DNA of 64,000 bases from Actinobacteria bacterium OV450 (GTDB lineage Bacteria; Actinomycetota; Actinomycetes; Streptomycetales; Streptomycetaceae). Made by a program: the position numbers and the translations under genes. The stretch lies in NCBI GenBank assembly GCA_001298555.1, contig LJCW01000033.1:62001-126000 (forward strand). Direction: 5' to 3'. The notes under the pieces were generated by a model that did no database searches, was not told the origin of the DNA, and was given only the letters and a program-made list of their open reading frames with translations. This document shows positions 40,258 to 48,650 of the stretch, one piece after another; position 1 is the first letter of the stretch; every line of letters begins with the position of its first letter.

Positions 40258-40836
40258 TCAGCGGCGGCGGGTGAGCCTGTCGGATGTGAGCCAGGCGACT
40301 CCGGCGCCGAGGACGAGGGCCATGGGCCCGACGTACTCCTCGGGGAAGCCGATCGACGCCGCCAGTCCGGTGGGCACGTTCAGCAGCCAGTACTCGAAGC
40401 CGGCCACGGTGCCGATCCCGAGCGAGATGGCCAGGTGGGCCAGGGCGCGCATCCAGAGGCGGCGACGGACCGGGCTCCACTTGCGGCTCAGGCTCTCCAG
40501 GGCGGCCTCGCCAGCGGGATCGGCGGCGGGACCGGCGGCGGTCTCGTCGGTGGTCGCCCTGGCCTTGCGGGTGGGGTCGATGCGCAGCGCGGTCCGGCGC
40601 ACCGTGTCGGCGAGGCGCGGCACGTCCTCGTGCCCGGCCTCCAGGACCAGGATGAGGAGTTCGGTCTCGGTCACGTGCGGGTCGGCCTGGATAGCGTTGC
40701 GGCACACCGAGGCGATGGTGGGTAGGACGGCGTCTGCGGCAGGCGTCTCCGGGTTCTTCTTCTTCGGCGGCTGCGGGGTCTGCGGCGGCGTCACCAGGGG
40801 CGGCGGCGGCATCTGCGGGGTGTTGTCGTGGCTCAT
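40258..40836 (-). CDS. Membrane protein with a short helical repeat domain (paralogous domain A)
   Basis: 192 aa from ATG 40836. A Pro-rich start, then domain A (VCRNAIQADPHVTETELLIL, HEDVPRLADTVRRTALRIDP), then two hydrophobic helices near the end. Domain A recurs at the C-terminus of the next upstream gene with about 60 percent identity by eye. Possibly a contact domain for a transfer complex. Confidence 0.62.
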   Translation of the reverse strand: MSHDNTPQMPPPPLVTPPQTPQPPKKKNPETPAADAVLPTIASVCRNAIQADPHVTETELLILVLEAGHEDVPRLADTVRRTALRIDPTRKARATTDETAAGPAADPAGEAALESLSRKWSPVRRRLWMRALAHLAISLGIGTVAGFEYWLLNVPTGLAASIGFPEEYVGPMALVLGAGVAWLTSDRLTRRR

Positions 40837-40879
40837 GGGGTCCTCCTGCCGGGGCCAGGCGGGTCCTGGCACCCCTGAA

Positions 40880-40906
40880 GGCCCGCACCCCGTCAGGGGT
40901 CGGGCC
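40880..40906 (-). terminator. Hairpin in the transfer-like operon
   Basis: Stem 40880-40891 with 40896-40906 (one unpaired base), similar arms to the hairpin at 40210. Confidence 0.5.
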
Positions 40907-40929
40907 GGGATCCGGAAGGGAAGCGAGGC

Positions 40930-42153
40930 TTACGAGGCCTTTCGGTCGGGGTCGATGCGCTGCGCGGAACGGCGCACGGTGTCGGCCAGGGTGGGGCGGT
41001 CCTCGTGGCCGGCGGCCAGGACCATGGCGAGGAGCTCGGCGTCGGTGACCTTCGCGTTCGCGGCGATCCCGGCCCGGCAGATCGTCGCGATGTTCGGGCG
41101 TCCGATCGGCGTGACCGCCGGTACCGGGCTCTGTGCCGCCGTTCCTCCCCCGGTGGCGGGAGCGGCGGCCGCCGGGGCCTGCGGGGCGGTCTGAGACGTG
41201 ACCGGCACCGAGGGGACCACCGGTGCGACAGGGACCGTAGGGACTGGGGCGGCAATGTAGTTCGGCACGACCGGTGCGGCCGGTGCGACTACCGGTGCGG
41301 GCGCGGCCGGTACAACCGGTACGGCCGAAGCCGTCGGTGCGACTGGGACAACGACCGGTGCGGGTGCGGCCGGTACGGGCGGGGCGGCCTGGACGGGGAC
41401 GGCCTGGATGACCGGGCCCAGCTCCGGGCTCGAGGCCGCGGTGTCCTCAACGACGGTCCGGGTGACGGTCGCACCGTCCAGCATCGCCGAGGCGGCTTCG
41501 TACTCCCGGCCCCCGACGGCCCGCTGGTAGGCGGCCATCCGGTTCAGGCGCGCAATGCGCTTGCCCAGCAGGGACTTACTGGCGATCGCCTGCTCGCGCT
41601 CGGTCACCCAGTGCGCGAGATCGGCGTCGAGCGGCACCCGGTGGTAACGGATCAGCAGGAGCAGCAGGCCCTTGGCGATCAGGTCGATGGCCGCGCCGAC
41701 GATCCCGGCCCACAGCGCGTTCAGCGTGTGCCCGTAGGCGACGGTCGCGCCCATGCTGAGCGCCAGGAAGAACCAGCCGGCCCGCTCTGCCACGCGGGCG
41801 CGCTCCGGGTCGACCCTGTCGAGCCACTGGAACGCCACGCAGGTCAGCCACGCCCCCGTGAACATCACCCCGCACATGTACGCGATGGGCTCCACCACGA
41901 GCGTGGCCAGCAGGCCGCCGACGGACGCGCTCGTCCCGATTGCCGCGATACCGGCGAAGCCGAGGATCACGCCGGTCGCGCCGCGCAGGATGACCTCGTC
42001 CCACTCCTTGGGCGGTACCGGCTCCCACGACTCGTACGGCACCTCGCGCGTCGACGCGATCCCGTTGATCTCGGTGGTCACCATTCGGTGCCGGGTCACG
42101 GGCTTGTACTTAACGCCCGGTTCACGGTGCTGCTGGACGGTGGGCTGGTCCAT
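40930..42153 (-). CDS. Spd/transfer-like membrane protein with C-terminal domain A
   Basis: 407 aa. About four transmembrane helices in residues 55-170 (for example GVILGFAGIAAIGTSASVGG, GLLLLLIRYHRV). A long Pro/Ala/Val repeat linker (about 245-330) follows, and then a second copy of domain A (ICRAGIAANAKVTDAELLAM; RPTLADTVRRSAQRIDP). The layout fits plasmid spread (Spd) proteins of Streptomyces, but no motif proves it. Confidence 0.6.
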   Translation of the reverse strand: MDQPTVQQHREPGVKYKPVTRHRMVTTEINGIASTREVPYESWEPVPPKEWDEVILRGATGVILGFAGIAAIGTSASVGGLLATLVVEPIAYMCGVMFTGAWLTCVAFQWLDRVDPERARVAERAGWFFLALSMGATVAYGHTLNALWAGIVGAAIDLIAKGLLLLLIRYHRVPLDADLAHWVTEREQAIASKSLLGKRIARLNRMAAYQRAVGGREYEAASAMLDGATVTRTVVEDTAASSPELGPVIQAVPVQAAPPVPAAPAPVVVPVAPTASAVPVVPAAPAPVVAPAAPVVPNYIAAPVPTVPVAPVVPSVPVTSQTAPQAPAAAAPATGGGTAAQSPVPAVTPIGRPNIATICRAGIAANAKVTDAELLAMVLAAGHEDRPTLADTVRRSAQRIDPDRKAS

Positions 42154-42185
42154 CGGGGTCGTGCCTCCTGTCGCGGTGCATGGGA

Positions 42186-42229
42186 CGGCCGGCCCGCCCC
42201 CGTGGAGGAGCGAGGGGGCGGGCCGGCCG
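42186..42229 (-). terminator. GC-rich hairpin
   Basis: 16-bp perfect stem (42186-42201 with 42214-42229), twelve-base loop, downstream of the gene ending at 42298. Confidence 0.68.
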
Positions 42230-42297
42230 GGATGCCACCCGTGAGCGGTATCGGCTGCGCTCGCGGGTGACGGTCTTCGGCCGCCACAACGGGGCGG

Positions 42298-42495
42298 CTA
42301 CCTGCCGAAGAAGCCGAACTTCTTGCGGTCCGCCGTCTCCCACGCCTCACCGGCGTCGGCGGCCTTACGAATGGACGCCTGACGGCGTCGCTGCTGCTTG
42401 GTCACCCCGCTACGGGGCGACCGCTCCCCCGCAGCCGGGGCGGCGGCCTGGGTGCTGGGGGCGACGTCCGCGCGGAACCACTTCCACTGGCTCAT
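42298..42495 (-). CDS. Small basic hypothetical protein
   Basis: 65 aa. Contains a GVTKQQRRRQASIRKAADAG helix and ends KKFGFFGR. ATG overlaps the previous stop (ATGA). Probably translationally coupled. No family. Confidence 0.55.
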   Translation of the reverse strand: MSQWKWFRADVAPSTQAAAPAAGERSPRSGVTKQQRRRQASIRKAADAGEAWETADRKKFGFFGR

Positions 42496-42653
42496 CGGAT
42501 CGGGTTCCCGCCGTTCGCCGGCGCGGACTGGGCACCGAGACCGACGTGGTCGGCGTGCCAGTCCTGCCGGTCGACCTGCGCCCGGGCCACAAGATCGGCC
42601 GCCGAAGCGCCCTGATCGTCACGCACGTCCGGCCGCTGCTCGGGAGCGCTCAT
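42492..42653 (-). CDS. Small hypothetical protein
   Basis: 53 aa; starts MSAPEQRPDVRDDQ and overlaps neighbours on both sides by four bases. Low information. Reality supported by coupling and codon bias. Confidence 0.5.
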   Translation of the reverse strand: MSAPEQRPDVRDDQGASAADLVARAQVDRQDWHADHVGLGAQSAPANGGNPIR

Positions 42654-42811
42654 CGGCGGTTCACCGCCTCGGCCTGCTGCCCCTGGACGAGGTGCTTCGC
42701 GGCGGCCGCCGTGCCGGTCTGGACGGCGACAGGGTCACGCTGCGCGGCACCCGCCGCGTACTCCCGCTGCGCCTGCGCGACCAGCTCGGCCGCGGACTCC
42801 TTCGCCGCCAT
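42650..42811 (-). CDS. Small helical protein
   Basis: 53 aa, Ala/Gln-rich helix (ELVAQAQREYAAGAAQRD). TGATG overlap upstream and ATGA downstream. Function unknown. Confidence 0.5.
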   Translation of the reverse strand: MAAKESAAELVAQAQREYAAGAAQRDPVAVQTGTAAAAKHLVQGQQAEAVNRR

Positions 42812-43188
42812 CACGAACCCGCCTTCGCGAGCTCCGCGCGCGGCCCCGGGATGCCGGTCACGCGGGGGATGGCGGGCTCGTTGGCGTCGGCCGCCCACTC
42901 GTAGCCGGCCTCCTCCAACATCCGCCAGATCGCCCGGGCGTACTCGCCGCGGGTCGTCCCGTCCGCGCGCTCCGGCGACATGGCGAGCGCCGCGCGGGAC
43001 GCAGCCTTGCCCTCACCGTCGTACCGGCGGTCGGACTGGTTGTACGCCTCCGCGCTGATGCAGATCAGGAGGCTGTGCGCCTCCAGAACGGCAGTCGGCT
43101 CGGTGGACGAGAGGTGATCGGCCGCGGCGAGCAGCACCCGAACGGCGGCCTGTTCCGTCTCGGGCCGATTCAGATCAGTAGAGTTCAT
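42811..43188 (-). CDS. Hypothetical protein, first gene of the transfer-like operon
   Basis: 125 aa, helical, with LVLEAHSLLICISAEAY-type packing, and it opens the operon running to 36615. Divergent from the regulator at 43378, sharing its control region. Confidence 0.6.
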   Translation of the reverse strand: MNSTDLNRPETEQAAVRVLLAAADHLSSTEPTAVLEAHSLLICISAEAYNQSDRRYDGEGKAASRAALAMSPERADGTTRGEYARAIWRMLEEAGYEWAADANEPAIPRVTGIPGPRAELAKAGS

Positions 43189-43279
43189 GCGTCAGCTCCT
43201 GTTAGAGGCAGGTGTCTGGCGGGCCCCGGTCGGTGTGTGAGAAGCCCGACCGGGGCCGTTATGCGTCAGGAGGCGGTTC

Positions 43280-43378
43280 CGTTCACCCCCTGTGCGGGGT
43301 ACCCTACACAACAATTCGCGTGGGGGGTACCCCGCACGGCGTGTCACCGGGGCCGTCACGGTTCCGAAGGGGTGAACG
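43280..43378. promoter_or_regulatory. Divergent control region with two nested inverted repeats
   Basis: Inner repeat: GTGCGGGGTACCC (43292-43304) and its complement (43325-43337). Outer repeat: CGTTCACCCC (43280-43289) with GGGGTGAACG (43369-43378), the latter ending at the GTG start. Both fit operators of a dimeric regulator, most simply the HTH protein encoded beside it. Confidence 0.6.
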
Positions 43379-43695
43379 TGGGCGAGGAGAACCCTCAGCC
43401 AGATGAGGAGGTGCAGCGAGTGCTCGACGCCATCAGCGCACTGAGCGCGCCCGACGTGCCAGCCGCAGTGCGAGCCCGGCGACTTACCGAGCTGCTGGAC
43501 GCGTGGCCCGACGCGCACAGCAAGGTGCGGGCCGCCAGGCAGGCGGCGATGAAGGAGATGCAGGACGACGGCCTGTCTCTGCGCAAGATTTCTGCCGAGA
43601 CCGGAGTCAGCTTCGGCCGGGTACGGGAGATCATCGCGGGCATCACGAAGCGGCCCGGCCCGGAGGCCGAAGGGAAGAGGCAGCCGCCATCCTGA
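43378..43695 (+). CDS. HTH regulator of the transfer-like operon
   Basis: 105 aa from GTG 43378 (GAAGGGG five bases upstream; an in-frame GTG six bases earlier is possible). The C-terminal half (DGLSLRKISAETGVSFGRVREII) is a clear helix-turn-helix. Divergent from the operon starting at 43188 and next to nested inverted repeats. Likely autoregulated repressor, inference. Confidence 0.68.
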   Translation: MGEENPQPDEEVQRVLDAISALSAPDVPAAVRARRLTELLDAWPDAHSKVRAARQAAMKEMQDDGLSLRKISAETGVSFGRVREIIAGITKRPGPEAEGKRQPPS

Positions 43696-43715
43696 GCCGC
43701 CAGGCGCGCACGAGA

Positions 43716-43751
43716 ACGGCCCCCACCCCGGAGAGCGGGGGTGGGGGCCGT
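43716..43751. terminator. Bidirectional terminator
   Basis: 14-bp perfect stem (43716-43729 with 43738-43751), between convergent genes. Confidence 0.75.
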
Positions 43752-43922
43752 GGTGCGTCCCGGGGGGGGTGGGACGGGCGTAGGGCGGGGGCGCCGCTCG
43801 ACTGCCGGGTGCTTGCACGGTATCGCGTGGGCGCGGCTGGTTGTGGCTGTTTCGGTATTTCTCCGGATCCGGACGGAACTGATCGGGATGTCCGGACGGC
43901 ATCCGGACCGTGTCCGGGCTGG

Positions 43923-44480
43923 TCAGCGCTTCGCGGTTGTGGCGGGTCCGGGGGGGGGGGGCGGGCCGGCGTCGACTGCCGCGTGCACGACGGTGCCCTC
44001 GCTGACGCCGTGGTGGCTGGCGTCCGGCCAGGCGTACGAGGTGCGGGCGGGCAGGGCGAGGCCGGTGGCGTGGACGCTGGTGCTGTCCGGGGCGGTCCAG
44101 TCGTCGGGGTCGGCGTGCCGCCAGTTCGGGACGAGCATGCGGCCTTGGCTGCCCACCACGCCGGGGACGTTGAACCAGATTTCCAGGCTGGCGCCGGGCT
44201 CGTGGTCCAGGGCCGCATCGATGGCGCGAAGCTCTGCCTCCTGGGGGTGGAAGGCGGGGGCGATGAACGCGACGAGGCCGGGCAGGTTCGTTGTGGCGGG
44301 CCGGGCGACGTCGTCGAGGATGCCGTAGCGGCGTCGGTGGATGTAGGCGAACAGCGCCGGCGTCTCGAGGTGCCAGGTCTGGGCGCGCGCGTGGTCGGGG
44401 CCGTCGGGGCCGTGGGGGGTGACGCGTACGGCGTCGAAGGGGGTGATCTCCGGGTCGCTGTACTCGATGTCATCGTCCAC
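43923..44480 (-). CDS. Hypothetical protein
   Basis: 185 aa, GTG start. A sheet-rich domain (SLEIWFNVPGVVGSQGRMLVPNW) precedes a Pro-rich tail. Low-complexity G tract near the end. No family recognised. Confidence 0.58.
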   Translation of the reverse strand: MDDDIEYSDPEITPFDAVRVTPHGPDGPDHARAQTWHLETPALFAYIHRRRYGILDDVARPATTNLPGLVAFIAPAFHPQEAELRAIDAALDHEPGASLEIWFNVPGVVGSQGRMLVPNWRHADPDDWTAPDSTSVHATGLALPARTSYAWPDASHHGVSEGTVVHAAVDAGPPPPPGPATTAKR

Positions 44481-44557
44481 GCGTTGATTCCTTCCGTGGT
44501 CGGTGGCAGGGCGGGCGCGGGTGCGGCGGCGTTCGGGGGGCGGGGGCGGTGTGCCGG

Positions 44558-44920
44558 TCAGCGAAATCGGCGCCGGGGTGGCGGTCCGTACGGGCTGGCC
44601 CAGGCGGGCCGGCTGGTCGCGGTGGCGGTGGCGTTGGCGGCCTGCTCGGCAACCGGGCGCAGTCTCGCGGCGAGTTCGGCCATCGCGGCGGTAAGGGCTT
44701 CTGCCACAGGCTTGAGGGCCTCCATCAGCGCGCGGATCGGGGCGAACGCCTCGTCGAGTACGGCGGTGGCCTCGGCGGTGACGAGGTGCGTGTGGGGTCC
44801 GGTCTCGTGGCGGCGGCGCTGCGCGACGGCGGTGACGGCTTCTTCGACGGTCAGGCCGTGGTTGCGGATGAGGCGGTGAATCAGCATGAGGGCGGCCCGG
44901 GCCTGTGGTGGGGTGGTCAT
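44558..44920 (-). CDS. Hypothetical helical protein
   Basis: 120 aa; ATG overlaps the RNA-ligase stop (ATGA). Two long amphipathic helices separated by a HTHLVT loop; C-terminus Pro/Arg rich. No family recognised. Confidence 0.58.
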   Translation of the reverse strand: MTTPPQARAALMLIHRLIRNHGLTVEEAVTAVAQRRRHETGPHTHLVTAEATAVLDEAFAPIRALMEALKPVAEALTAAMAELAARLRPVAEQAANATATATSRPAWASPYGPPPRRRFR

Positions 44921-45516
44921 GGCGTCTGCTCCTCTGCGGGGGTCGGGAAGTCGTGGGACTTGATCTTGACCATCCGGCCGTCCTCGGGGTGGTGCCAGAC
45001 GATGCCTTCGTACGGGCGGGCGCGGAGCCAGGCGGCGAGGCCGTCGTAGTCGCGTGGCGCGGTGGCGAGGTCGTTGCGGACGGAGAACGGGGCCCAGCCG
45101 TGGCGGATCAGGACGTGGGCGGGGAAGCCGTCGGGGTTGCCGTTGATGCTGGGGCCGAGGAGCTCGTACGTTCCGGCGCTGGTCGCGGTGGAGTTGTCGA
45201 CGGCTTCCTTGTGGTGCTTGGCCCATCCGGTCTGGACGATCGGCTCCCAGCCGACGGTCTTGCCGGTCACAGGGTCCGTGGAGATGGGGGTGAAGCCTTC
45301 GGGGACGGGGCGGCCGGGCTTGACCTCGCGGCGGGCCCACCAGTCGCCGTACTCGTCGAGGCGCGTGCAGGTGCCGTCCCACTTCCGCGTGGCGATGCCC
45401 TCGCCGGCGAGTACCCACTCGCAGGCCGGGGTGACTTCGCGGGTGACGGGCAGCGGGGCGCCCTTGCGTGGGGCGGCGCTGTAGTCCCGCAGGAACAGGG
45501 TCGCGATCTTCTCCAT
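44917..45516 (-). CDS. RNA ligase (nucleotidyltransferase superfamily)
   Basis: 199 aa. Motif I is RKWDGTCTRLDE with the nucleotidylated Lys45. A conserved YELLGPSINGNP follows, motif IV is EGIVWHH (170-176), and motif V is VKIKSHDF (183-190). This is the minimal catalytic core of the DUF5565/T4-Rnl1-type RNA ligases, without extra domains. It may repair tRNA cut by host defences. ATG at 45516; the stop overlaps the next gene. Confidence 0.78.
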   Translation of the reverse strand: MEKIATLFLRDYSAAPRKGAPLPVTREVTPACEWVLAGEGIATRKWDGTCTRLDEYGDWWARREVKPGRPVPEGFTPISTDPVTGKTVGWEPIVQTGWAKHHKEAVDNSTATSAGTYELLGPSINGNPDGFPAHVLIRHGWAPFSVRNDLATAPRDYDGLAAWLRARPYEGIVWHHPEDGRMVKIKSHDFPTPAEEQTP

Positions 45517-45524
45517 GGGTGTCC

Positions 45525-45866
45525 TCAGTCGCAGGTGGGCGGTGGCGGGGGTGCGAGCGGGTCGTCGGGGGCCTGGCCGTCGGCTTCGAGCTCGTCGCCG
45601 AGGAGGGCGAAGGCCTCGGCGAAGGCGGCGCCGACGAGGTGGCGGGGGACGCTGGCCCGGTACTCGAAGCGGACGCCTGTCCGGCTGTCCGTCGGACGGC
45701 TGTCCGTGTCCGGACGGACAGTGTCCGCCCTGGTGGGAAGGGGTCCGCAGTCCTGGTTCTCACCGACGACAGGGATCACGTCCGGATGTCCGCCACGGGC
45801 ACGCCGGACGTCCGGGCGGACGTCCGGCGTGCTGTCCGGGCCGTGTCCGGCGGTGCTGCTGCTCAT
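45525..45866 (-). CDS. Hypothetical protein
   Basis: 113 aa from ATG 45866 (ATGA overlap). The first 40 residues carry repeated D-x-R-P-D sequence encoded by GTCCGGAC repeats. A short core (FEYRASVPRHLVGAAFAEAF) follows. No family. Confidence 0.55.
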   Translation of the reverse strand: MSSSTAGHGPDSTPDVRPDVRRARGGHPDVIPVVGENQDCGPLPTRADTVRPDTDSRPTDSRTGVRFEYRASVPRHLVGAAFAEAFALLGDELEADGQAPDDPLAPPPPPTCD

Positions 45867-46465
45867 CCCTCGGCGGCCTTGGCGAACCCGGGCGAGCCGA
45901 GCTGACTGACGGGGCTGACGGGGCCTGTCGGGCCGGGCCGGTCGACGCGCTCGGGGATGATGACCGGCACGCCCGACGACACGAGGGGCATCTGCCGGGT
46001 CGGCTGGTCGTCCGTGGGGACGAGGACCGGGGCCCGGACCGGGGCCGGCGGCGCGGGCGCCCACATCGCGTGGTCGGTGCGGACCGCGGTGTGCAGCACT
46101 TCCTGCATGCGGGTCGCGGCGTGCTCGGCGGCCTGGGGGTGGACCGGGTACGGGGAGCACTGCTGGATGGCGTGGGCGAGTTCACCGACGGTGGCCGGCC
46201 GCAGCTGCGGGGCGTCGGCGGGGGCGAGGGCCTCGTCCCACTGGAAGTCACATTCCCCGCAGGAGCGTTCCAGCCGCTCGGGCAGCGGCCCTCTGGAGAT
46301 GGTCTCTCCGTTGTACTCCTCGCGGATCCGCCGGGTGGCGGGGCGGAACTTCGTGAAGGCCTCCGGGTAGGAGCACTTCACGCAGGTCGTCGCGCGGCCG
46401 GAGTACGGCGGCAGCGGCTCCGAGGTCAGCTCGGTCTGGACTGCGGGGATGTCGGTCAGGGTCAT
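45863..46465 (-). CDS. Hypothetical protein with zinc motifs
   Basis: 200 aa from ATG 46465. Early CVKCSYPEAF and CGECDFQWDE pairs suggest a zinc ribbon. The remaining sequence is Ala/Pro-rich. No family recognised. Confidence 0.6.
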   Translation of the reverse strand: MTLTDIPAVQTELTSEPLPPYSGRATTCVKCSYPEAFTKFRPATRRIREEYNGETISRGPLPERLERSCGECDFQWDEALAPADAPQLRPATVGELAHAIQQCSPYPVHPQAAEHAATRMQEVLHTAVRTDHAMWAPAPPAPVRAPVLVPTDDQPTRQMPLVSSGVPVIIPERVDRPGPTGPVSPVSQLGSPGFAKAAEG

Positions 46466-46553
46466 GGTGGGCCTTCCGGATGGGCGGATGGGGCGTGGTG
46501 CCACCGCACGGGAGCGGTCGCTGCGCGTGCGGTGACGGGGGATGGTAGGGGGT

Positions 46554-47192
46554 TCAGCGGACCGGGTTCCGTGCCTGCCGGACCCGTTCGATGGCGGTTT
46601 CGAGCCGCTGGGGGCTGACGCCCCGCTCGCCACCAGGTAGGAGGACCCGGGCGAACATGTCGTCCTGGTCCAGTTCGACCGGGTGGGTGATGGGCGATCC
46701 GGGGGACTCCTCGGCGGCCTGGCCGTTGAGGACGCGCCACTGGCCGACGACCTTGCCGGTCCCCTCGTCGGCGAGGAGTTGGGCGGTCAGGTCGAGGTAC
46801 GGGAACTCGGCGGCGATCCGCTGCCACTCTTCGAGGAGGGTTTCGCGGTCGGGCCACTTCCCGATGTTGTAGTTCGCGCAGCCGATCGTGCCGTCCCAGT
46901 CGCACCAGCCGTGCGGGCCGCCGATCCAGGACGACGCGATCCGGGAGGTGTAGAGCGTCGGCAGGCCGAGCAGGCCGAGTTCCTCGGCGACCGCCAGGAT
47001 GCTGTCCATGGTGGCGTTGCCGTACCGGCCGGGCTCGAGGCGGAACGCGGCGTGCACCGTCGCGGTCCACTCCTTGTCGTTGACGTCGAGGAGGTACGGG
47101 TTCGCGGTCCGTACGAGGATCTCGTCGGCCTGCTCGGGGGTGACGGGCTGGCCGGTGACCAGGAGGCGGGGCCACTTCGTCAGGTCGTCCAT
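46554..47192 (-). CDS. Hypothetical protein
   Basis: 212 aa. Residues about 10-110 have a mixed fold with GQPVTPEQADEILVRT and WCDWDGTIGCANYNIGKWP. No family recognised. Uses an AAAGAAG-like ribosome site at 47192. Confidence 0.6.
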   Translation of the reverse strand: MDDLTKWPRLLVTGQPVTPEQADEILVRTANPYLLDVNDKEWTATVHAAFRLEPGRYGNATMDSILAVAEELGLLGLPTLYTSRIASSWIGGPHGWCDWDGTIGCANYNIGKWPDRETLLEEWQRIAAEFPYLDLTAQLLADEGTGKVVGQWRVLNGQAAEESPGSPITHPVELDQDDMFARVLLPGGERGVSPQRLETAIERVRQARNPVR

Positions 47193-47220
47193 CAGGGCTT
47201 CTTTCTCTCGGTGCTGGGGT

Positions 47221-47838
47221 CTACAGGGGGGTTTCGCCGTGCCGGGTGCCGTCGAGGAGGGCGCGGAGGCTGTTGGCGACGGGGTCTGTGGCGGCGAGCC
47301 GGCCGGTGGTGCGCTGGGCTTCCTCGTCGAGGCGGCTGATGAAGGCACGGACGCGGGTGATGGCCGCGGCGTGGTGGTCGGGCCCGTCGGGGTGCTCGGA
47401 GGCCATGAACGCCTCGCGGGCGAGGTCCTGCAGCCGGTCGTGGGCGGCGGTCCACGCGTCGTCGTGGTCGGGGCCGCCCCAGCCGAAGGCGTCGCAGCGG
47501 ACGGCGTGGGCGGCTTCGCGGAGGATCGCCGCGCGGCCGCGGCTGCCCCGGCGCGGGCGGCCGTCGCCGGGCCGGACGTCGAGGGGGACGGCGGCCAGGG
47601 CGTCGCCGGTGGCCGGTTCGACGAGCGGGAGCAGGCCGACGGCGACGGCCGCGCGTAGCCAGTTCCGGGCGTGGGTGCGCCAGACGTGCTGCTCGTGCCA
47701 GTCGAGTTCGTGCCAGGCGCGGCCGTCGTCGGGGTCGGCGGCGTGCGCGGTGCTCGCCAGGGCGGCGATGCGCGGGTCGGTGAAGTGGCACCGGGCGGCG
47801 GCCTCGGGGCCGGTCGCCCGGATCGGGTCGGTGATCAC
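47221..47838 (-). CDS. Hypothetical protein
   Basis: 205 aa from GTG 47838 with AGGAG upstream. Mainly helical; a WHELDWHEQHVW tract near residues 40-51. No family recognised. Confidence 0.58.
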   Translation of the reverse strand: MITDPIRATGPEAAARCHFTDPRIAALASTAHAADPDDGRAWHELDWHEQHVWRTHARNWLRAAVAVGLLPLVEPATGDALAAVPLDVRPGDGRPRRGSRGRAAILREAAHAVRCDAFGWGGPDHDDAWTAAHDRLQDLAREAFMASEHPDGPDHHAAAITRVRAFISRLDEEAQRTTGRLAATDPVANSLRALLDGTRHGETPL

Positions 47839-47848
47839 GGAACTCCTG

Positions 47849-48202
47849 TCAGGGAAGGGCTCGGCCGGTGGCCAGGACGCGCAGGATCTGCGCGGCGATC
47901 TGCGCCGGGTCGTCGGGCGGGGCGAGGAGGGGCGCCAGGTGCCCGCCGACGGGCGCGTTGGGGTGCGCGGTCCCCCACACCCATTCGGGCCTGGGCAGGC
48001 CCCACAGGACGTACAGGTGCTCTCCACGGCCGAGGGCGTGCTTGAGGCCCAGGGCCCAGTCGTCGAGGGGCACGACGATGCTGTGCTCGGTGGCGTGGGC
48101 GGCGGTCCAGCCCTGGCTGGCGAGGACGGCCACGACCGCGGCGGTGAGCGGGGCGGGTACCTCCTCCCAGGCGAGGGGATCGCCGTAGGGGCGGCCGGTC
48201 AT
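47849..48202 (-). CDS. Hypothetical protein
   Basis: 117 aa. Mixed fold with two Trp-rich strands (EHLYVLWGLPRPEWVWG). Coupled upstream by ATGA. No family recognised. Confidence 0.55.
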   Translation of the reverse strand: MTGRPYGDPLAWEEVPAPLTAAVVAVLASQGWTAAHATEHSIVVPLDDWALGLKHALGRGEHLYVLWGLPRPEWVWGTAHPNAPVGGHLAPLLAPPDDPAQIAAQILRVLATGRALP

Positions 48203-48360
48203 CGCCGGGCCGCCGTCGTGTCGGCGGGGAGCGGCTCGGTCCAGCCGAACGGGTTCTCCTCGCGGTCCTGTTCGCAGACGACGGCCAGGAGCCGTAGGAG
48301 CCGCGCGAGGCGCGCGTCCTGCACGGGGTCGGGCGGCTGCGGGGCGGGATGGAAGTTCAC
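48199..48360 (-). CDS. Small hypothetical protein
   Basis: 53 aa from GTG 48360, coupled by GTGA and ATGA to both neighbours. Helical (ARLARLLRLLAVVCEQD). Function unknown. Confidence 0.52.
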   Translation of the reverse strand: MNFHPAPQPPDPVQDARLARLLRLLAVVCEQDREENPFGWTEPLPADTTAARR

Positions 48361-48650
48361 GGCATGTCCTTCCTGATCAGGGCCTTGCACTGCGGGGCGT
48401 GGTGGTGGCCGAGGCTGGTCCACCACTCCTCGCAGCAGTCGGGCTCGGTGGCCGGGGGCTGGCCGGCCGTGAGTTCTGCGGCGGCGCCTTGGAACTCGCG
48501 GGCTATCGCGGCGAGGAGCATGACCGAGGCGGCGAACAGTCCGCCGGTGGAGAGGCCTTGGCCGACGTCGTAGGCTTGGGCGGCGCAGTACACGGTCCCC
48601 GTGTACGCGGTGGCGTACACGACGACCATGCCGACGCGGACGGACGTCAC
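48357..48650 (-). CDS. Small membrane protein
   Basis: 97 aa from GTG 48650 (GTGA). Two hydrophobic segments (VGMVVVYATAYTGTVYCAA; GGLFAASVMLLAAIA), then a CC and HHHAPQC tail. No family. Confidence 0.55.
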   Translation of the reverse strand: MTSVRVGMVVVYATAYTGTVYCAAQAYDVGQGLSTGGLFAASVMLLAAIAREFQGAAAELTAGQPPATEPDCCEEWWTSLGHHHAPQCKALIRKDMP

